A DNA stretch of 19,628 bases, from the NCBI GenBank assembly GCA_002385465.1, contig DGDN01000027.1:20631-40258 (forward strand), read 5' to 3'. Under the pieces are notes generated by a model that searched no databases, was not told the origin of the DNA, and saw only the letters and a list, made by a program, of their open reading frames with translations. The DNA is from Candidatus Fermentithermobacillaceae bacterium UBA3951. Its GTDB lineage: Bacteria; Bacillota; Sulfobacillia; Fermentithermobacillales; Fermentithermobacillaceae. Every line of letters starts with the position of its first letter. Within the stretch, counting starts at the first letter, position 1. Position numbers and translations under genes: made by a program. Of this stretch, positions 1-8,181 are shown piece by piece.

Positions 1-324
1 GAGGTGTCGCCCGGCCTGACATACAAAGACGTTTATCTTGAACAAGAAAAGCAGTTCTCGGCCTACGGCTTCCTCCACGCCGACACGGACCTCCTCCGGA
101 GGCAGTTTGACGAGTGGGAAGCCGAGTGCAGGCGGCTCCTTAAAGAAGGGCTCTTCCTGGTCGCCTACGATTGCGCCCTCAAGTGTTCTCACCTTTTCAA
201 CCTATTGGATGCCAGGGGGGCGCTTTCCGTTTCCGAAAGGCAGAACTACCTGCTAAGAGTCAGGGCTATGACCAGAGACTGCGCCAGAGTCTACGTGAAG
301 TCTAAGGAGGTGTCCTCGAGTTGA
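1..324 (+). CDS. glyQ: Glycyl-tRNA synthetase alpha subunit, C-terminal fragment
   Basis: This is the end of the alpha subunit of the bacterial alpha2-beta2 glycyl-tRNA synthetase, which carries the class II catalytic core that charges tRNA-Gly. The window opens inside the gene, in frame from base 1, and about 107 codons remain. The diagnostic C-terminal block FNLLDARGALSVSERQNYL is present, followed by the helical tail that ends in VYVKSKEVSSS. The ATG/GTG codons near the window edge are internal, because the family is about 290-300 residues long. The TGA stop at 322-324 overlaps the TTG start of glyS by four bases (TTGA), so the two subunits are probably translationally coupled. Identity is very secure; any upstream T-box or promoter is outside the window. 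Confidence 0.95.
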   Translation, partial: EVSPGLTYKDVYLEQEKQFSAYGFLHADTDLLRRQFDEWEAECRRLLKEGLFLVAYDCALKCSHLFNLLDARGALSVSERQNYLLRVRAMTRDCARVYVKSKEVSSS

Positions 325-2411
325 CCGGTGATTACCTCCTGGAGATCGGTTCTGACGAGATCCCGGCCCGATATCTTCCCGGTGCGGTGGAGGACTTGAA
401 ATATAGGGCAGCCGAGGCTTTTCGAGCGGCCCGCCTGCGGTTTGAAGATATGGAGGCGTACGGGACACCGCGCAGGCTCGTCCTTTACGTCCGCGGGCTC
501 GAAGAGATGAGTGAAGACGCAGTGTCGCGCGTGAGGGGGCCTTCCAGGAAGGCCGCGTACGATGCAGACGGGAACCCGACAAGGGCCCTCCTCGGCTTCT
601 GCAAGTCCCTCGGAATTGAGCCTTCCCAGGTGACACTGGAGGGCGAGCCCGGAAGCGAATACGTCTACGGGGAAAGGCAGGAGAAAGGCAGGCCAGTAAT
701 AGAGGTGCTGCCGGAGGTCATCCCCGGTGTGGTCATGGGGATTGAATGTCCGCATCCCATGCGCTGGGGCGAGGAGAACTGGCGCTGGTTCAGGCCTATC
801 CGGTGGGTAGTGAGCCTCTACGATACGGAAGTGATGCCCCTTACGGTCGCAGGCAAGGCTGCCGGCAGGGTGACTTACGGCCACCGTTCTCTCCACCCCA
901 AAGAAGCCTATGTCCCGTCGGCCAGGGAGTACTTCCGGGTCATGTCGTCGGTTTTCGTCGAAGTGGACGGCGCAAAACGCATAGAGCGGATACTCCGGGA
1001 GGCCGAGCGCCTTGCGGCCGGAGAAGGCGGCCGGCCGCTCTTGGATGAGGAGCTGCTTTCTGAAGTCGCCTCCATATCCGAGCACCCCTCTCCTTTCGTC
1101 GGACGGTTTGACTCCAAATACCTGGAGCTTCCGAAGGACGTCCTTGTCACGTCCATGCGCCATCACCAGAGGTATTTCCCCATTATCGGAGGCGATGGGC
1201 ACTTACGCCCCGCCTTCATAGGCGTGCGTGACGGCGACCCGGAGACCGGTATCGAGACGGTCAGGAAGGGGAACGAGTGGGTCCTACGCGCGAGGCTCGA
1301 AGACGCCAGTTTCTTCTTTGACCAAGACCGGAAAGTCTCTCTCTTCGACTTACTCCCCCGGCTTGAGGGCGTCCGCTTCATAAAGAACGCAGGCAGTATG
1401 CGAGACAAAGCCGAAAGGATGGAAGAGATCGCCGGGTGTCTGGCCCGGACTCTCGGGCTCTCGGAAGCCGAGGCGAAGGCGGCTAAAGAGGCTGCGCTTC
1501 TCGCTAAAGCAGATCTCCTTACGGCAATGGTCCGGGAGTTTCCGGAACTTGAGGGGATAATGGGGGGCCGGTATGCCGACCTGGAAGGACTGGATCCTCT
1601 GGTTGCCGGCTCGATCGCCCAGCATTATATGCCCAGGGGCCTTAAAGACGGTATTCCGTCAAAAGGGGCTCCGTCGATCGTCGCCCTGTCTGACAAGCTG
1701 GATACGCTTGCGGTGTCTTTCGCTTTGGGCATCGAGGTAAGCGGTTCCCAGGACCCGCTTGGCCTCCGGAGAAACGCCCTTGGGGTAGTGGCGATTGTGA
1801 CCGGCCACGGATACGACCTCACGATGGAAGACTTAACTGCACTTCCTATACAGCTCGCCTCTGGGGTTGTGAGCGACCCGTCTCCCGAAGCCAAGCCGCG
1901 GATGGAGGCTTTTCTCAAAGCCCGTCTGGAGACGGTCCTTCACGAGCAGGGGATTCCTGTGGAGGTAGTGAGGGCCGTCTTGTCGGGCAACGAGACGAGG
2001 CTTGCCCGGGCCGAAGGTATGGCGAAAGCGCTCACAGATCTTGTCGGGACCGCCGAATTGGCCGATCTTGTGACAGGCTGGCGCAGGGTGGGGGTCCTGG
2101 GGAAATCCGGGGCTTCAAGAGAGGTTCAGGAGGCGCTTCTCAAAGAAGATGCGGAAGCCCGTCTCTACGAGGCGATAAAGGTGCGTAAAGAACCGCTCGG
2201 GAAGGCCTTTGAGTCCGCTGATTACGCGGGCTACCTGAGGCTCCTCGTGGAACTCAAGCCTTACATAGATAGGTGTCTGGACGAAGTGCTCATCATGACC
2301 GACGATATGCCCCTCAGGGAGAACAGGCTGGCTCTCTTAGGCATGGTGGCCGGTTACTGGATGGGCTACGCCGATTTCTCATTGTTGAAATCGCTTGTCC
2401 CCAGCGGGTAA
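321..2411 (+). CDS. glyS: Glycyl-tRNA synthetase beta subunit
   Basis: This is the beta subunit of the heterotetrameric glycyl-tRNA synthetase, which contributes tRNA recognition and anticodon binding. At 696 residues it has the normal family length. It begins with the usual strand LLEIGSDEIPARYLPGAVEDL. It carries the conserved MRHHQRYFP block at about residues 279-287, the EFPELEGIMGGRYADLEG region typical of the HD-like domain in the middle, and a helical C-terminal DALR-like domain ending near LALLGMVAGYW. The start is TTG at 321, set by the Shine-Dalgarno AAGGAGGTG at 304-312 about 8 bases upstream. It overlaps glyQ by 4 bp. A hairpin follows the stop. I see no frameshift or missing block. 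Confidence 0.97.
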   Translation: MTGDYLLEIGSDEIPARYLPGAVEDLKYRAAEAFRAARLRFEDMEAYGTPRRLVLYVRGLEEMSEDAVSRVRGPSRKAAYDADGNPTRALLGFCKSLGIEPSQVTLEGEPGSEYVYGERQEKGRPVIEVLPEVIPGVVMGIECPHPMRWGEENWRWFRPIRWVVSLYDTEVMPLTVAGKAAGRVTYGHRSLHPKEAYVPSAREYFRVMSSVFVEVDGAKRIERILREAERLAAGEGGRPLLDEELLSEVASISEHPSPFVGRFDSKYLELPKDVLVTSMRHHQRYFPIIGGDGHLRPAFIGVRDGDPETGIETVRKGNEWVLRARLEDASFFFDQDRKVSLFDLLPRLEGVRFIKNAGSMRDKAERMEEIAGCLARTLGLSEAEAKAAKEAALLAKADLLTAMVREFPELEGIMGGRYADLEGLDPLVAGSIAQHYMPRGLKDGIPSKGAPSIVALSDKLDTLAVSFALGIEVSGSQDPLGLRRNALGVVAIVTGHGYDLTMEDLTALPIQLASGVVSDPSPEAKPRMEAFLKARLETVLHEQGIPVEVVRAVLSGNETRLARAEGMAKALTDLVGTAELADLVTGWRRVGVLGKSGASREVQEALLKEDAEARLYEAIKVRKEPLGKAFESADYAGYLRLLVELKPYIDRCLDEVLIMTDDMPLRENRLALLGMVAGYWMGYADFSLLKSLVPSG

Positions 2412-2431
2412 AATAGCCTGGGCACAAAGGA

Positions 2432-2463
2432 CGATCCGCCGCCTGCGGGCGGCGTCGGTTTTC
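2432..2463 (+). terminator. Probable intrinsic terminator after glyS
   Basis: GCCGCC and GGCGGC pair around a TGCG loop, giving a 7-bp GC stem (2437-2443 with 2448-2454). CGA at 2432-2434 pairs with TCG at 2455-2457 across a 2-nt bulge. A short run of four T follows at 2459-2462. The U-tract is short, so termination may be partial and some ppdK transcription could be read-through from glyQS. Confidence 0.55.
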
Positions 2464-2489
2464 GAAAAAGAAAACTAGGGGGCGTTATA

Positions 2490-5135
2490 GTGGCACAAAA
2501 GTTCGTTTATCGGTTCAAGGAAGGCGGAGAGCACATGCGCTCTATCCTCGGCGGAAAGGGCGCGGGGCTCTCTGAAATGACCCGCATAGGCCTTCCTGTA
2601 CCGCCAGGATTCACGATTTCCACCGAGGCCTGCATTGAGTACTACAAGCAGGGAGGGAAGATGCCTCCGGGGCTATGGGAGCAAGTTGAGGAACATGTAA
2701 AGGGCCTTGAGGAGACCACCGGCAAGAAGTTCGGCGGCAGGACCAATCCCCTCCTGGTCTCCGTACGTTCGGGTGCCGTAATCAGCATGCCGGGCATGAT
2801 GGATACCATTCTAAACCTCGGTCTCAATGAGGACAGCGTGCAAGGCCTCTATGAGCAGACGAACGACATGAGGTTTGCGCTGGACTGCCACAGAAGGTTC
2901 ATGCAGATGTTCGGCGACGTTGTTTTGGGAGTGGATCACGACGAATTCGAACACATACTCGTCAAGCAGCGGGAAGCCGAAAAGGTAAAGTACGATTACG
3001 AAATCTCGGTAGAGGGCTTGAATAAGATCATTGCCGGGTATCGCGAGGTCGTGAAGGAGAAGGCCGGCATCGAGTTCCCCGATGATCCCATGGAACAGCT
3101 CCGGATGGCCGTCGAGGCCGTGTTTAAATCCTGGAACAACGAGCGTGCCATCGTATACCGGAAGATCAACAAGATCCCCGACGATTTGGGTACTGCGGTA
3201 AACGTCCAGATGATGGTGTTTGGGAACATGGGATTTAACTCCGGTACCGGTGTTATGTTCACCCGGAACCCCTCAACCGGTGAGAACGAACTGTACGGCG
3301 AGTACCTGGTAAATGCCCAGGGCGAAGACGTTGTGGCCGGTATCCGCACCCCCAAGCCTATCTCACAGATGCCCGAGGACTTGCCGGAGACTTACGAGGA
3401 GCTCAAGAAAGTGGCCGCCATATTGGAGGACCACTATAAAGACATGCAGGACATGGAGTTTACCGTTGAGCACGGGAAGCTCTACATGCTGCAGACCAGG
3501 ACCGGAAAGAGAACGGCTGCCGCTTCACTGGAGATCGCGCGCCAGATGGTCAAAGAAGGGCGCATCGACAAGAAGGAAGCGGTTAAGCGTGTAAAGCCCG
3601 AGGAAGTCTCCCGTATGCTCCACAGGGGAGTGGACCCCAACGCAAAGCTGGAAGTGGCCGGACAGGGACTTCCGGCGTCCCCCGGAGCAGCCATTGGAGC
3701 CGTCGTCTTCAATTACAAGAAGGCGGAAGAACTGGGTTCGGCCGGTGAAAAGGTAATCCTCGTTAGGCCCGAGACCAAGCCCGAAGATATGCCCGGTATC
3801 ATCTATGCCCAGGGAGTCCTGACCTCGCGAGGAGGAATGACCTGTCACGCGGCGGTTGTGGCCCGCGGAATGGGTAAGCCGGCTATTGTCGGCTGCGAGG
3901 CGCTCCATCTGGACATTGAGAACGGCAGGGCAACCATTGGAAAGGCGCAAATCAAGGAAGGAGACATCATCTCCATCGACGGCTCAACGGGCAATGTCTA
4001 TATCGGCGCCGTGCCTCTGGTCGAGCCGAGCATAGGAGGGGCCTTCCAGGAGATCCTCGAGTGGGCCGATGAAATCAAGAGGCTGGGCGTAAAGGCCAAT
4101 GCCGATACTCCCGCCGACGCGAAGAAAGCCCGCGAGCTGGGCGCCACCGGGATAGGCCTTTGCAGGACTGAGCACATGTTCATGGGCGCCGACAGGCTTC
4201 CGGTTGTCCAAGAGATGATCATGGCCACGTCCGTGGAAGAGCGTAAGGCAGCCCTAGATAAGCTCCTGCCCATGCAGGAGGGCGACTTCTACGAGATCTT
4301 GAAGGCCATGAGGGGTTATACAGTGACCATCCGCCTCCTCGACCCGCCGCTCCACGAGTTCCTGCCGTCAACCGAGGAACTTGCGGTCAAACTGGTGGAA
4401 ATGAGGCACCAGAAAGCGCCGCAGGGTGAGATCGAGAGAGTCGAAAACACCTTGAGGATGGCCAGAGAGCTTCACGAGGCCAACCCCATGATGGGACTCA
4501 GAGGGTGCCGGCTCGGAATCCTTTGGCCTGAAATCTACGAGATGCAGGCAAGGGCCATTTTCCAGGCCACTGCTCGCCTCTTCAAGGACGGGTATACCGA
4601 TGTGAAGCCTGAGGTCATGATCCCCCTCGTAGGAGAAGCGAAAGAGCTCGAGCTCAACCGGGAAATGGTCGTGAGGATCGGCGAGGAGATCCGTAAGGAG
4701 AGCGGCATGGACTTCCCGATCGTCGTCGGCACGATGATAGAGCTCCCGAGGGCTTGTCTCACCGCCGACGAGATAGCCAAACACGCCGAGTTCTTCTCCT
4801 TCGGGACCAACGACCTTACCCAGATGACCTTCGGTTACAGCCGCGACGACGCCGAGGCCAAGTTCCTCCACGTGTATCTCGACCAGAAGATACTCCCGGA
4901 GAACCCGTTCCAGGTGCTTGACAGGGGCGGCGTAGGAAAACTGGTGAAGATGGCCGTGGACCTCGGTCGCTCGACGCGTCCGGAGCTCGTGATCGGCATC
5001 TGCGGCGAACACGGCGGAGATCCTGACTCGGTCGAGTTCTGCCACATAGTAGGTTTGGACTACGTGTCTTGCTCGCCGTTTAGGGTCCCCGTAGCCAGGT
5101 TGGCTGCGGCTCACGCAGTCCTCAAGAACGGATAA
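2490..5135 (+). CDS. ppdK: Pyruvate, phosphate dikinase
   Basis: This enzyme interconverts PEP, AMP and PPi with pyruvate, ATP and Pi through a swivelling phosphohistidine domain. Its 881 residues match the usual bacterial length of about 875. The N-terminal ATP-grasp region (about 1-345) starts with GGKGAGLSEM and ends in MLQTRTGKRTA near residue 333. The central swivel domain carries GGMTCHAAVVARG with the catalytic His453 and the regulatory-type Thr451. The C-terminal PEP-binding barrel contains GLCRTEHMF, GTMIELPRA, FSFGTNDLTQM and GICGEHGGD with the catalytic Cys838. The start is GTG at 2490, preceded by AGGGGGCG. It stands alone between two hairpins. No kinase/phosphorylase regulator of PPDK (PDRP) is adjacent. 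The glycolytic genes further on contain no pyruvate kinase, so a role at the PEP-pyruvate step is likely (inference). Confidence 0.98.
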   Translation: MAQKFVYRFKEGGEHMRSILGGKGAGLSEMTRIGLPVPPGFTISTEACIEYYKQGGKMPPGLWEQVEEHVKGLEETTGKKFGGRTNPLLVSVRSGAVISMPGMMDTILNLGLNEDSVQGLYEQTNDMRFALDCHRRFMQMFGDVVLGVDHDEFEHILVKQREAEKVKYDYEISVEGLNKIIAGYREVVKEKAGIEFPDDPMEQLRMAVEAVFKSWNNERAIVYRKINKIPDDLGTAVNVQMMVFGNMGFNSGTGVMFTRNPSTGENELYGEYLVNAQGEDVVAGIRTPKPISQMPEDLPETYEELKKVAAILEDHYKDMQDMEFTVEHGKLYMLQTRTGKRTAAASLEIARQMVKEGRIDKKEAVKRVKPEEVSRMLHRGVDPNAKLEVAGQGLPASPGAAIGAVVFNYKKAEELGSAGEKVILVRPETKPEDMPGIIYAQGVLTSRGGMTCHAAVVARGMGKPAIVGCEALHLDIENGRATIGKAQIKEGDIISIDGSTGNVYIGAVPLVEPSIGGAFQEILEWADEIKRLGVKANADTPADAKKARELGATGIGLCRTEHMFMGADRLPVVQEMIMATSVEERKAALDKLLPMQEGDFYEILKAMRGYTVTIRLLDPPLHEFLPSTEELAVKLVEMRHQKAPQGEIERVENTLRMARELHEANPMMGLRGCRLGILWPEIYEMQARAIFQATARLFKDGYTDVKPEVMIPLVGEAKELELNREMVVRIGEEIRKESGMDFPIVVGTMIELPRACLTADEIAKHAEFFSFGTNDLTQMTFGYSRDDAEAKFLHVYLDQKILPENPFQVLDRGGVGKLVKMAVDLGRSTRPELVIGICGEHGGDPDSVEFCHIVGLDYVSCSPFRVPVARLAAAHAVLKNG

Positions 5136-5195
5136 GCAGGATTCTGCCGGGCCCCGGGAGGTCCCTCGCCGGGAGCCCTACGGTAGGGAAATGTC

Positions 5196-5230
5196 AGGAA
5201 GACTCCGAATATGTTATCCGGAGTCTTCCT
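5196..5230 (+). terminator. Strong hairpin terminator after ppdK
   Basis: A perfect 12-bp inverted repeat, AGGAAGACTCCG with CGGAGTCTTCCT, closes an 11-base loop rich in A and T. It lies 61 bases after the ppdK stop. The sequence after the stem (CTTGCTT) is only moderately T-rich, but the stem is stable and the position between two genes fits a terminator. The region before it (5140-5185) is GC-rich with several GGG/CCC blocks that could form a second, weaker structure. Confidence 0.7.
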
Positions 5231-5254
5231 CTTGCTTGGAGGGTGGTTTCGTAA

Positions 5255-6268
5255 ATGGCCCAGTTCGAGAAGCTCGGGATCCGGGAACAAACTGAAGAAC
5301 TTGAGGATAGGACGCTGTCGCCTATCGCCGTTCGTTCTTTCAAGAGCCGGGGGAGGCTCATAGAAGAGGAGCCGTGCCCGATCCGGACGGCGTTTCAGAG
5401 GGACCGGGACAGGATCATCCACTCCAAAGCCTTCAGGCGGCTTAAAGACAAGACCCAAGTCTTCATCGCCCCGGAAGCCGATCACTACCGGACGCGGCTC
5501 ACACATACCTTTGAGGTGTGCCAGATCGCCCGTACCATTGCCAGGGCTTTAAGGCTCAATGAGGATTTGACCGAGGCCATTGCGCTGGGTCATGACCTGG
5601 GCCACACCCCCTTCGGCCATGCAGGGGAGGAAGTACTAAACCGCATCCATCCGGGCGGTTTCGAGCACAACCGGCAATCCTTACGCGTCGTAGACGTCCT
5701 CGAAGACGGAGGGTTGAACCTCACTTGGGAAGTAAGAGACGGCATAAAATGCCACCCGTGGAGGGAGACCCCGTCTACCGAAGAAGGGCGGTGCGTCCAG
5801 CTGGCAGACCGTATCGCCTATGTGAACCACGATATCGACGACGCGATCCGGGGAGGTGTGCTCCGGCCGGAAGACCTTCCGGCGGAAGCCATCCGCGTCC
5901 TGGGCAAAACTCACGGCGAAAGGATCAACACCCTTGTTAGAGCCGTTATCGGAGAGAGCCTCGAAAAGGGCCGGGTTTCCCTGTCAGGCGATTGTCTAGA
6001 GGCGCTCAAGATATTGAGAGAGTTCCTCTTCGACCGCGTATATATCGATTCCCCGGCCAAGAAGGAGGAGGACAAGGCCAAGGGAGTTGTCGAAGCTCTA
6101 TACCATTACTACTCACGTCATCCTGAAATGATCGGCGGTTCTTACTCCGCCATAATAGACCCTCAGGTGAGGGCCTGCGATTATGTTTCGGGGATGACGG
6201 ACCGCTTTGCCATTCATAAGTACCGGCTGGCCTTTGTCCCGTCAACCTGGGGGCTCGATCCTTCCTGA
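5255..6268 (+). CDS. dgt: Deoxyguanosinetriphosphate triphosphohydrolase-like protein (HD superfamily)
   Basis: This is a dGTPase-family HD hydrolase, expected to split dNTPs to nucleoside and triphosphate and so influence dNTP pools. It has 337 residues, the short form common in Firmicutes and other bacteria. The metal ligands of the HD fold are visible: H84 (RLTHTFEV), H113-D114 (GHDLGHTPFGHAG) and D185 (LADRIAYVNHDIDDAI). The upstream segment FQRDRDRIIHSKAFRRLKDKTQVF is also characteristic. The ATG at 5255 follows a good Shine-Dalgarno, GGAGGGTGG at 5238-5246. It is followed after 31 bases by dnaG, an arrangement common in Clostridia, suggesting co-transcription with dnaG and rpoD. The substrate cannot be fixed from sequence. 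Confidence 0.93.
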   Translation: MAQFEKLGIREQTEELEDRTLSPIAVRSFKSRGRLIEEEPCPIRTAFQRDRDRIIHSKAFRRLKDKTQVFIAPEADHYRTRLTHTFEVCQIARTIARALRLNEDLTEAIALGHDLGHTPFGHAGEEVLNRIHPGGFEHNRQSLRVVDVLEDGGLNLTWEVRDGIKCHPWRETPSTEEGRCVQLADRIAYVNHDIDDAIRGGVLRPEDLPAEAIRVLGKTHGERINTLVRAVIGESLEKGRVSLSGDCLEALKILREFLFDRVYIDSPAKKEEDKAKGVVEALYHYYSRHPEMIGGSYSAIIDPQVRACDYVSGMTDRFAIHKYRLAFVPSTWGLDPS

Positions 6269-6299
6269 CGGGGAGCGCAATTTTCTGTGAGGTTCTGCC

Positions 6300-8159
6300 A
6301 TGTCTAAGGGATTTGTCGAAGACGATATCACCCGGGAAGTGAGAATGAGGACCGACATTGTCGCCCTCATTTCTGAGTATGTAAGACTCAGAAAGACGGG
6401 GAAGAACTATGTGGGTCTATGCCCGTTTCACGAAGAGAAAACGGCCTCGTTTACGGTAGACCCGGACAAGCAGCTTTTCTACTGTTTTGGATGCGGTGCG
6501 GGCGGGAACGCATTTACGTTCCTCATGAAGAGGGAAGGCCTCTCTTTTCCCGAAGCCCTGGAGAAACTCGCCCAAAGGGCCGGCGTACGCTTGCCTTCCC
6601 GGTCACGATATAGAGGCGATGAGTCACGTAGGAAAGAAAACAAGAGGTTACTGGATGCCCTCGAGTTCGCTCAGTCGAAGTTTAGAGACATGCTCTACGG
6701 GTCAAGGGGAAAAGACGCCCTGAAGTATTTGGAGACGAGGGGCCTTTCGCGGGAGATCATTGACAAGTTCGGTTTGGGATTCGCCCCCGATGAGTGGGAT
6801 TTTATCGCCTCGAGCGCGAAGCGGAGCGGCTTTCACCAAGGCGATTTTCTAAAGGCCGGTTTGCTCCTCGAGCGACCAAGCGGGGGTTACTACGACAGGT
6901 TCAGGAACCGCGTGACTTTTCCAATCTACGACTCGGCAGGGACCCTTATTGGATTTGGGGGGCGCGCTATTGGAGATGAGACCCCCAAGTACCTAAACTC
7001 GCCTGAGACGCCCGTATTTCGAAAGGGCAGGGAACTTTACGCGCTAAGCTTGGCCAAGCCCGGGATCAGGCGGAAAGACAGGGTGTGCGTTGTGGAAGGT
7101 TACATGGATGTTATCATGTCCTTCCAACATGGAATAGACTATACGGTTGCGGGGATGGGCACTGCTCTTTCCAGGGAGCAGGCCAGGGCTCTCTTGCTCC
7201 TTACCGGTGAGGTTTACCTGGTCTATGACCGGGACGAAGCGGGAAAGCGCGCGACCCGGAGGAGCATAGACGTTTTCAGAGAAGCCGGCGGAAGGACTAG
7301 GATCGTGTCGCTGCCCGGTTCCAAAGATCCGGACGTATTCTTGAGGACAGAGGGGCCCGGTGCTTACGAAAAACTCTTGGATGAGGCCCTTCCCGATATC
7401 CAGTTCATATACGACGAAGCGAGAAGGGAAAACGCCCACCTGGGTATGGAAGGGAAGATCAGGGTCATGGAGGCTATGGTCCCTGTGCTCGCTTCGCTCT
7501 CCAGCGATTTTGAGCGTTCGGCTTATATTGAGGATTTCTCAAGAGATCTGGCGGTACCGACAGACTCCCTTAACAGGGATGTCGAAACTTACAGGAGAAA
7601 GTCTAAGAAGGCGAGAAAGTATAAAGACCCCCAAAACAGGGATACTACTGGTTATGACAACCAAAGGCAGCCTAATCCTGCCAGCGGCTCCAAAAGAGTC
7701 GATAAGACAGGAGGAAAGAAGCCGACAGATATCGAAGTTAGTGTAGTTCGGAGGAAGGCTGAAGAAGGAGTAATCCGGTGTCTCATCGAAAACCCAGAAT
7801 TACTCAAAAAGGCAATGGAAACTCTTGGTGAGCAGGATTTTGCCGACCCGGTCTTGAGAGAGCTCTTTAAGATCCTCCGAGAAGGTTCACCGGACACTGT
7901 GGCAGACGAGAGAATCCAGGCCCAAGTAGCCGAGCTCTGTCTAAGGTTCGGAGATGTTTCCCGGGACTCAGCTCCGAGGATACTGGATGATTGTATCCGC
8001 AGTATGAGACGAGAAAGGTTGGAAGAACTACGTGAGACAATAGCGCTGGCTGAGCGTACCAAAGATCAGGCTGCGCTCACCCAAGCGATCTTGGACTATC
8101 AACGGTTGCTGAAGCAATTGAAATCTACAGGAGACGCGAGCGATGGTTCGGCGCTGTAG
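6300..8159 (+). CDS. dnaG: DNA primase
   Basis: DnaG makes the RNA primers for replication and is recruited by the replicative helicase. At 619 residues it has the normal length. The N-terminal zinc-binding domain shows C41-P-F-H44 and C62-F-G-C65. The TOPRIM catalytic core has E266 in VVEGYMDV and the D310-x-D312 pair in VYDRDEAGKR. A hydrophilic, lysine-rich linker (about residues 430-480, KSKKARKYKDPQNRD and following) leads to a C-terminal helical domain that would bind DnaB-type helicase. The ATG at 6300 is preceded by GTGAGG. The TAG/rpoD junction is tight: the dnaG stop lies 22 bases before the preferred rpoD start. By eye the linker and C-terminal domain are richer in A and T codons than the core, as often seen for this weakly conserved part. 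Confidence 0.98.
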   Translation: MSKGFVEDDITREVRMRTDIVALISEYVRLRKTGKNYVGLCPFHEEKTASFTVDPDKQLFYCFGCGAGGNAFTFLMKREGLSFPEALEKLAQRAGVRLPSRSRYRGDESRRKENKRLLDALEFAQSKFRDMLYGSRGKDALKYLETRGLSREIIDKFGLGFAPDEWDFIASSAKRSGFHQGDFLKAGLLLERPSGGYYDRFRNRVTFPIYDSAGTLIGFGGRAIGDETPKYLNSPETPVFRKGRELYALSLAKPGIRRKDRVCVVEGYMDVIMSFQHGIDYTVAGMGTALSREQARALLLLTGEVYLVYDRDEAGKRATRRSIDVFREAGGRTRIVSLPGSKDPDVFLRTEGPGAYEKLLDEALPDIQFIYDEARRENAHLGMEGKIRVMEAMVPVLASLSSDFERSAYIEDFSRDLAVPTDSLNRDVETYRRKSKKARKYKDPQNRDTTGYDNQRQPNPASGSKRVDKTGGKKPTDIEVSVVRRKAEEGVIRCLIENPELLKKAMETLGEQDFADPVLRELFKILREGSPDTVADERIQAQVAELCLRFGDVSRDSAPRILDDCIRSMRRERLEELRETIALAERTKDQAALTQAILDYQRLLKQLKSTGDASDGSAL

Positions 8160-8167
8160 GTGTTCCC

Positions 8168-8174
8168 AGGAGGG
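8168..8174 (+). promoter_or_regulatory. Shine-Dalgarno that sets the rpoD start
   Basis: AGGAGGG lies 7 bases before TTG at 8182, the ideal spacing. The upstream ATG at 8143, still inside dnaG, has no comparable signal. This argues for the TTG start and a protein 13 residues shorter than the longest reading. Confidence 0.75.
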
Positions 8175-8181
8175 AAAGGTT

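Noticed and set aside
1..60. GTG at base 4 as a real gene start
   Set aside because: The sequence aligns with the interior of the glyQ C-terminal third. The gene is cut by the window edge.
291..1202. Minus-strand 303-codon reading frame opposite glyS
   Set aside because: It is the antisense shadow of a fully conserved glyS. High GC and strong codon bias leave few stops in the opposite frame. The same applies to long antisense frames opposite ppdK (4368-5114), rpoD (8224-9072) and tpiA (13102-14022).
8143..8181. Upstream ATG as the true rpoD start
   Set aside because: It lacks a Shine-Dalgarno and overlaps dnaG. The TTG at 8182 has an ideal one.
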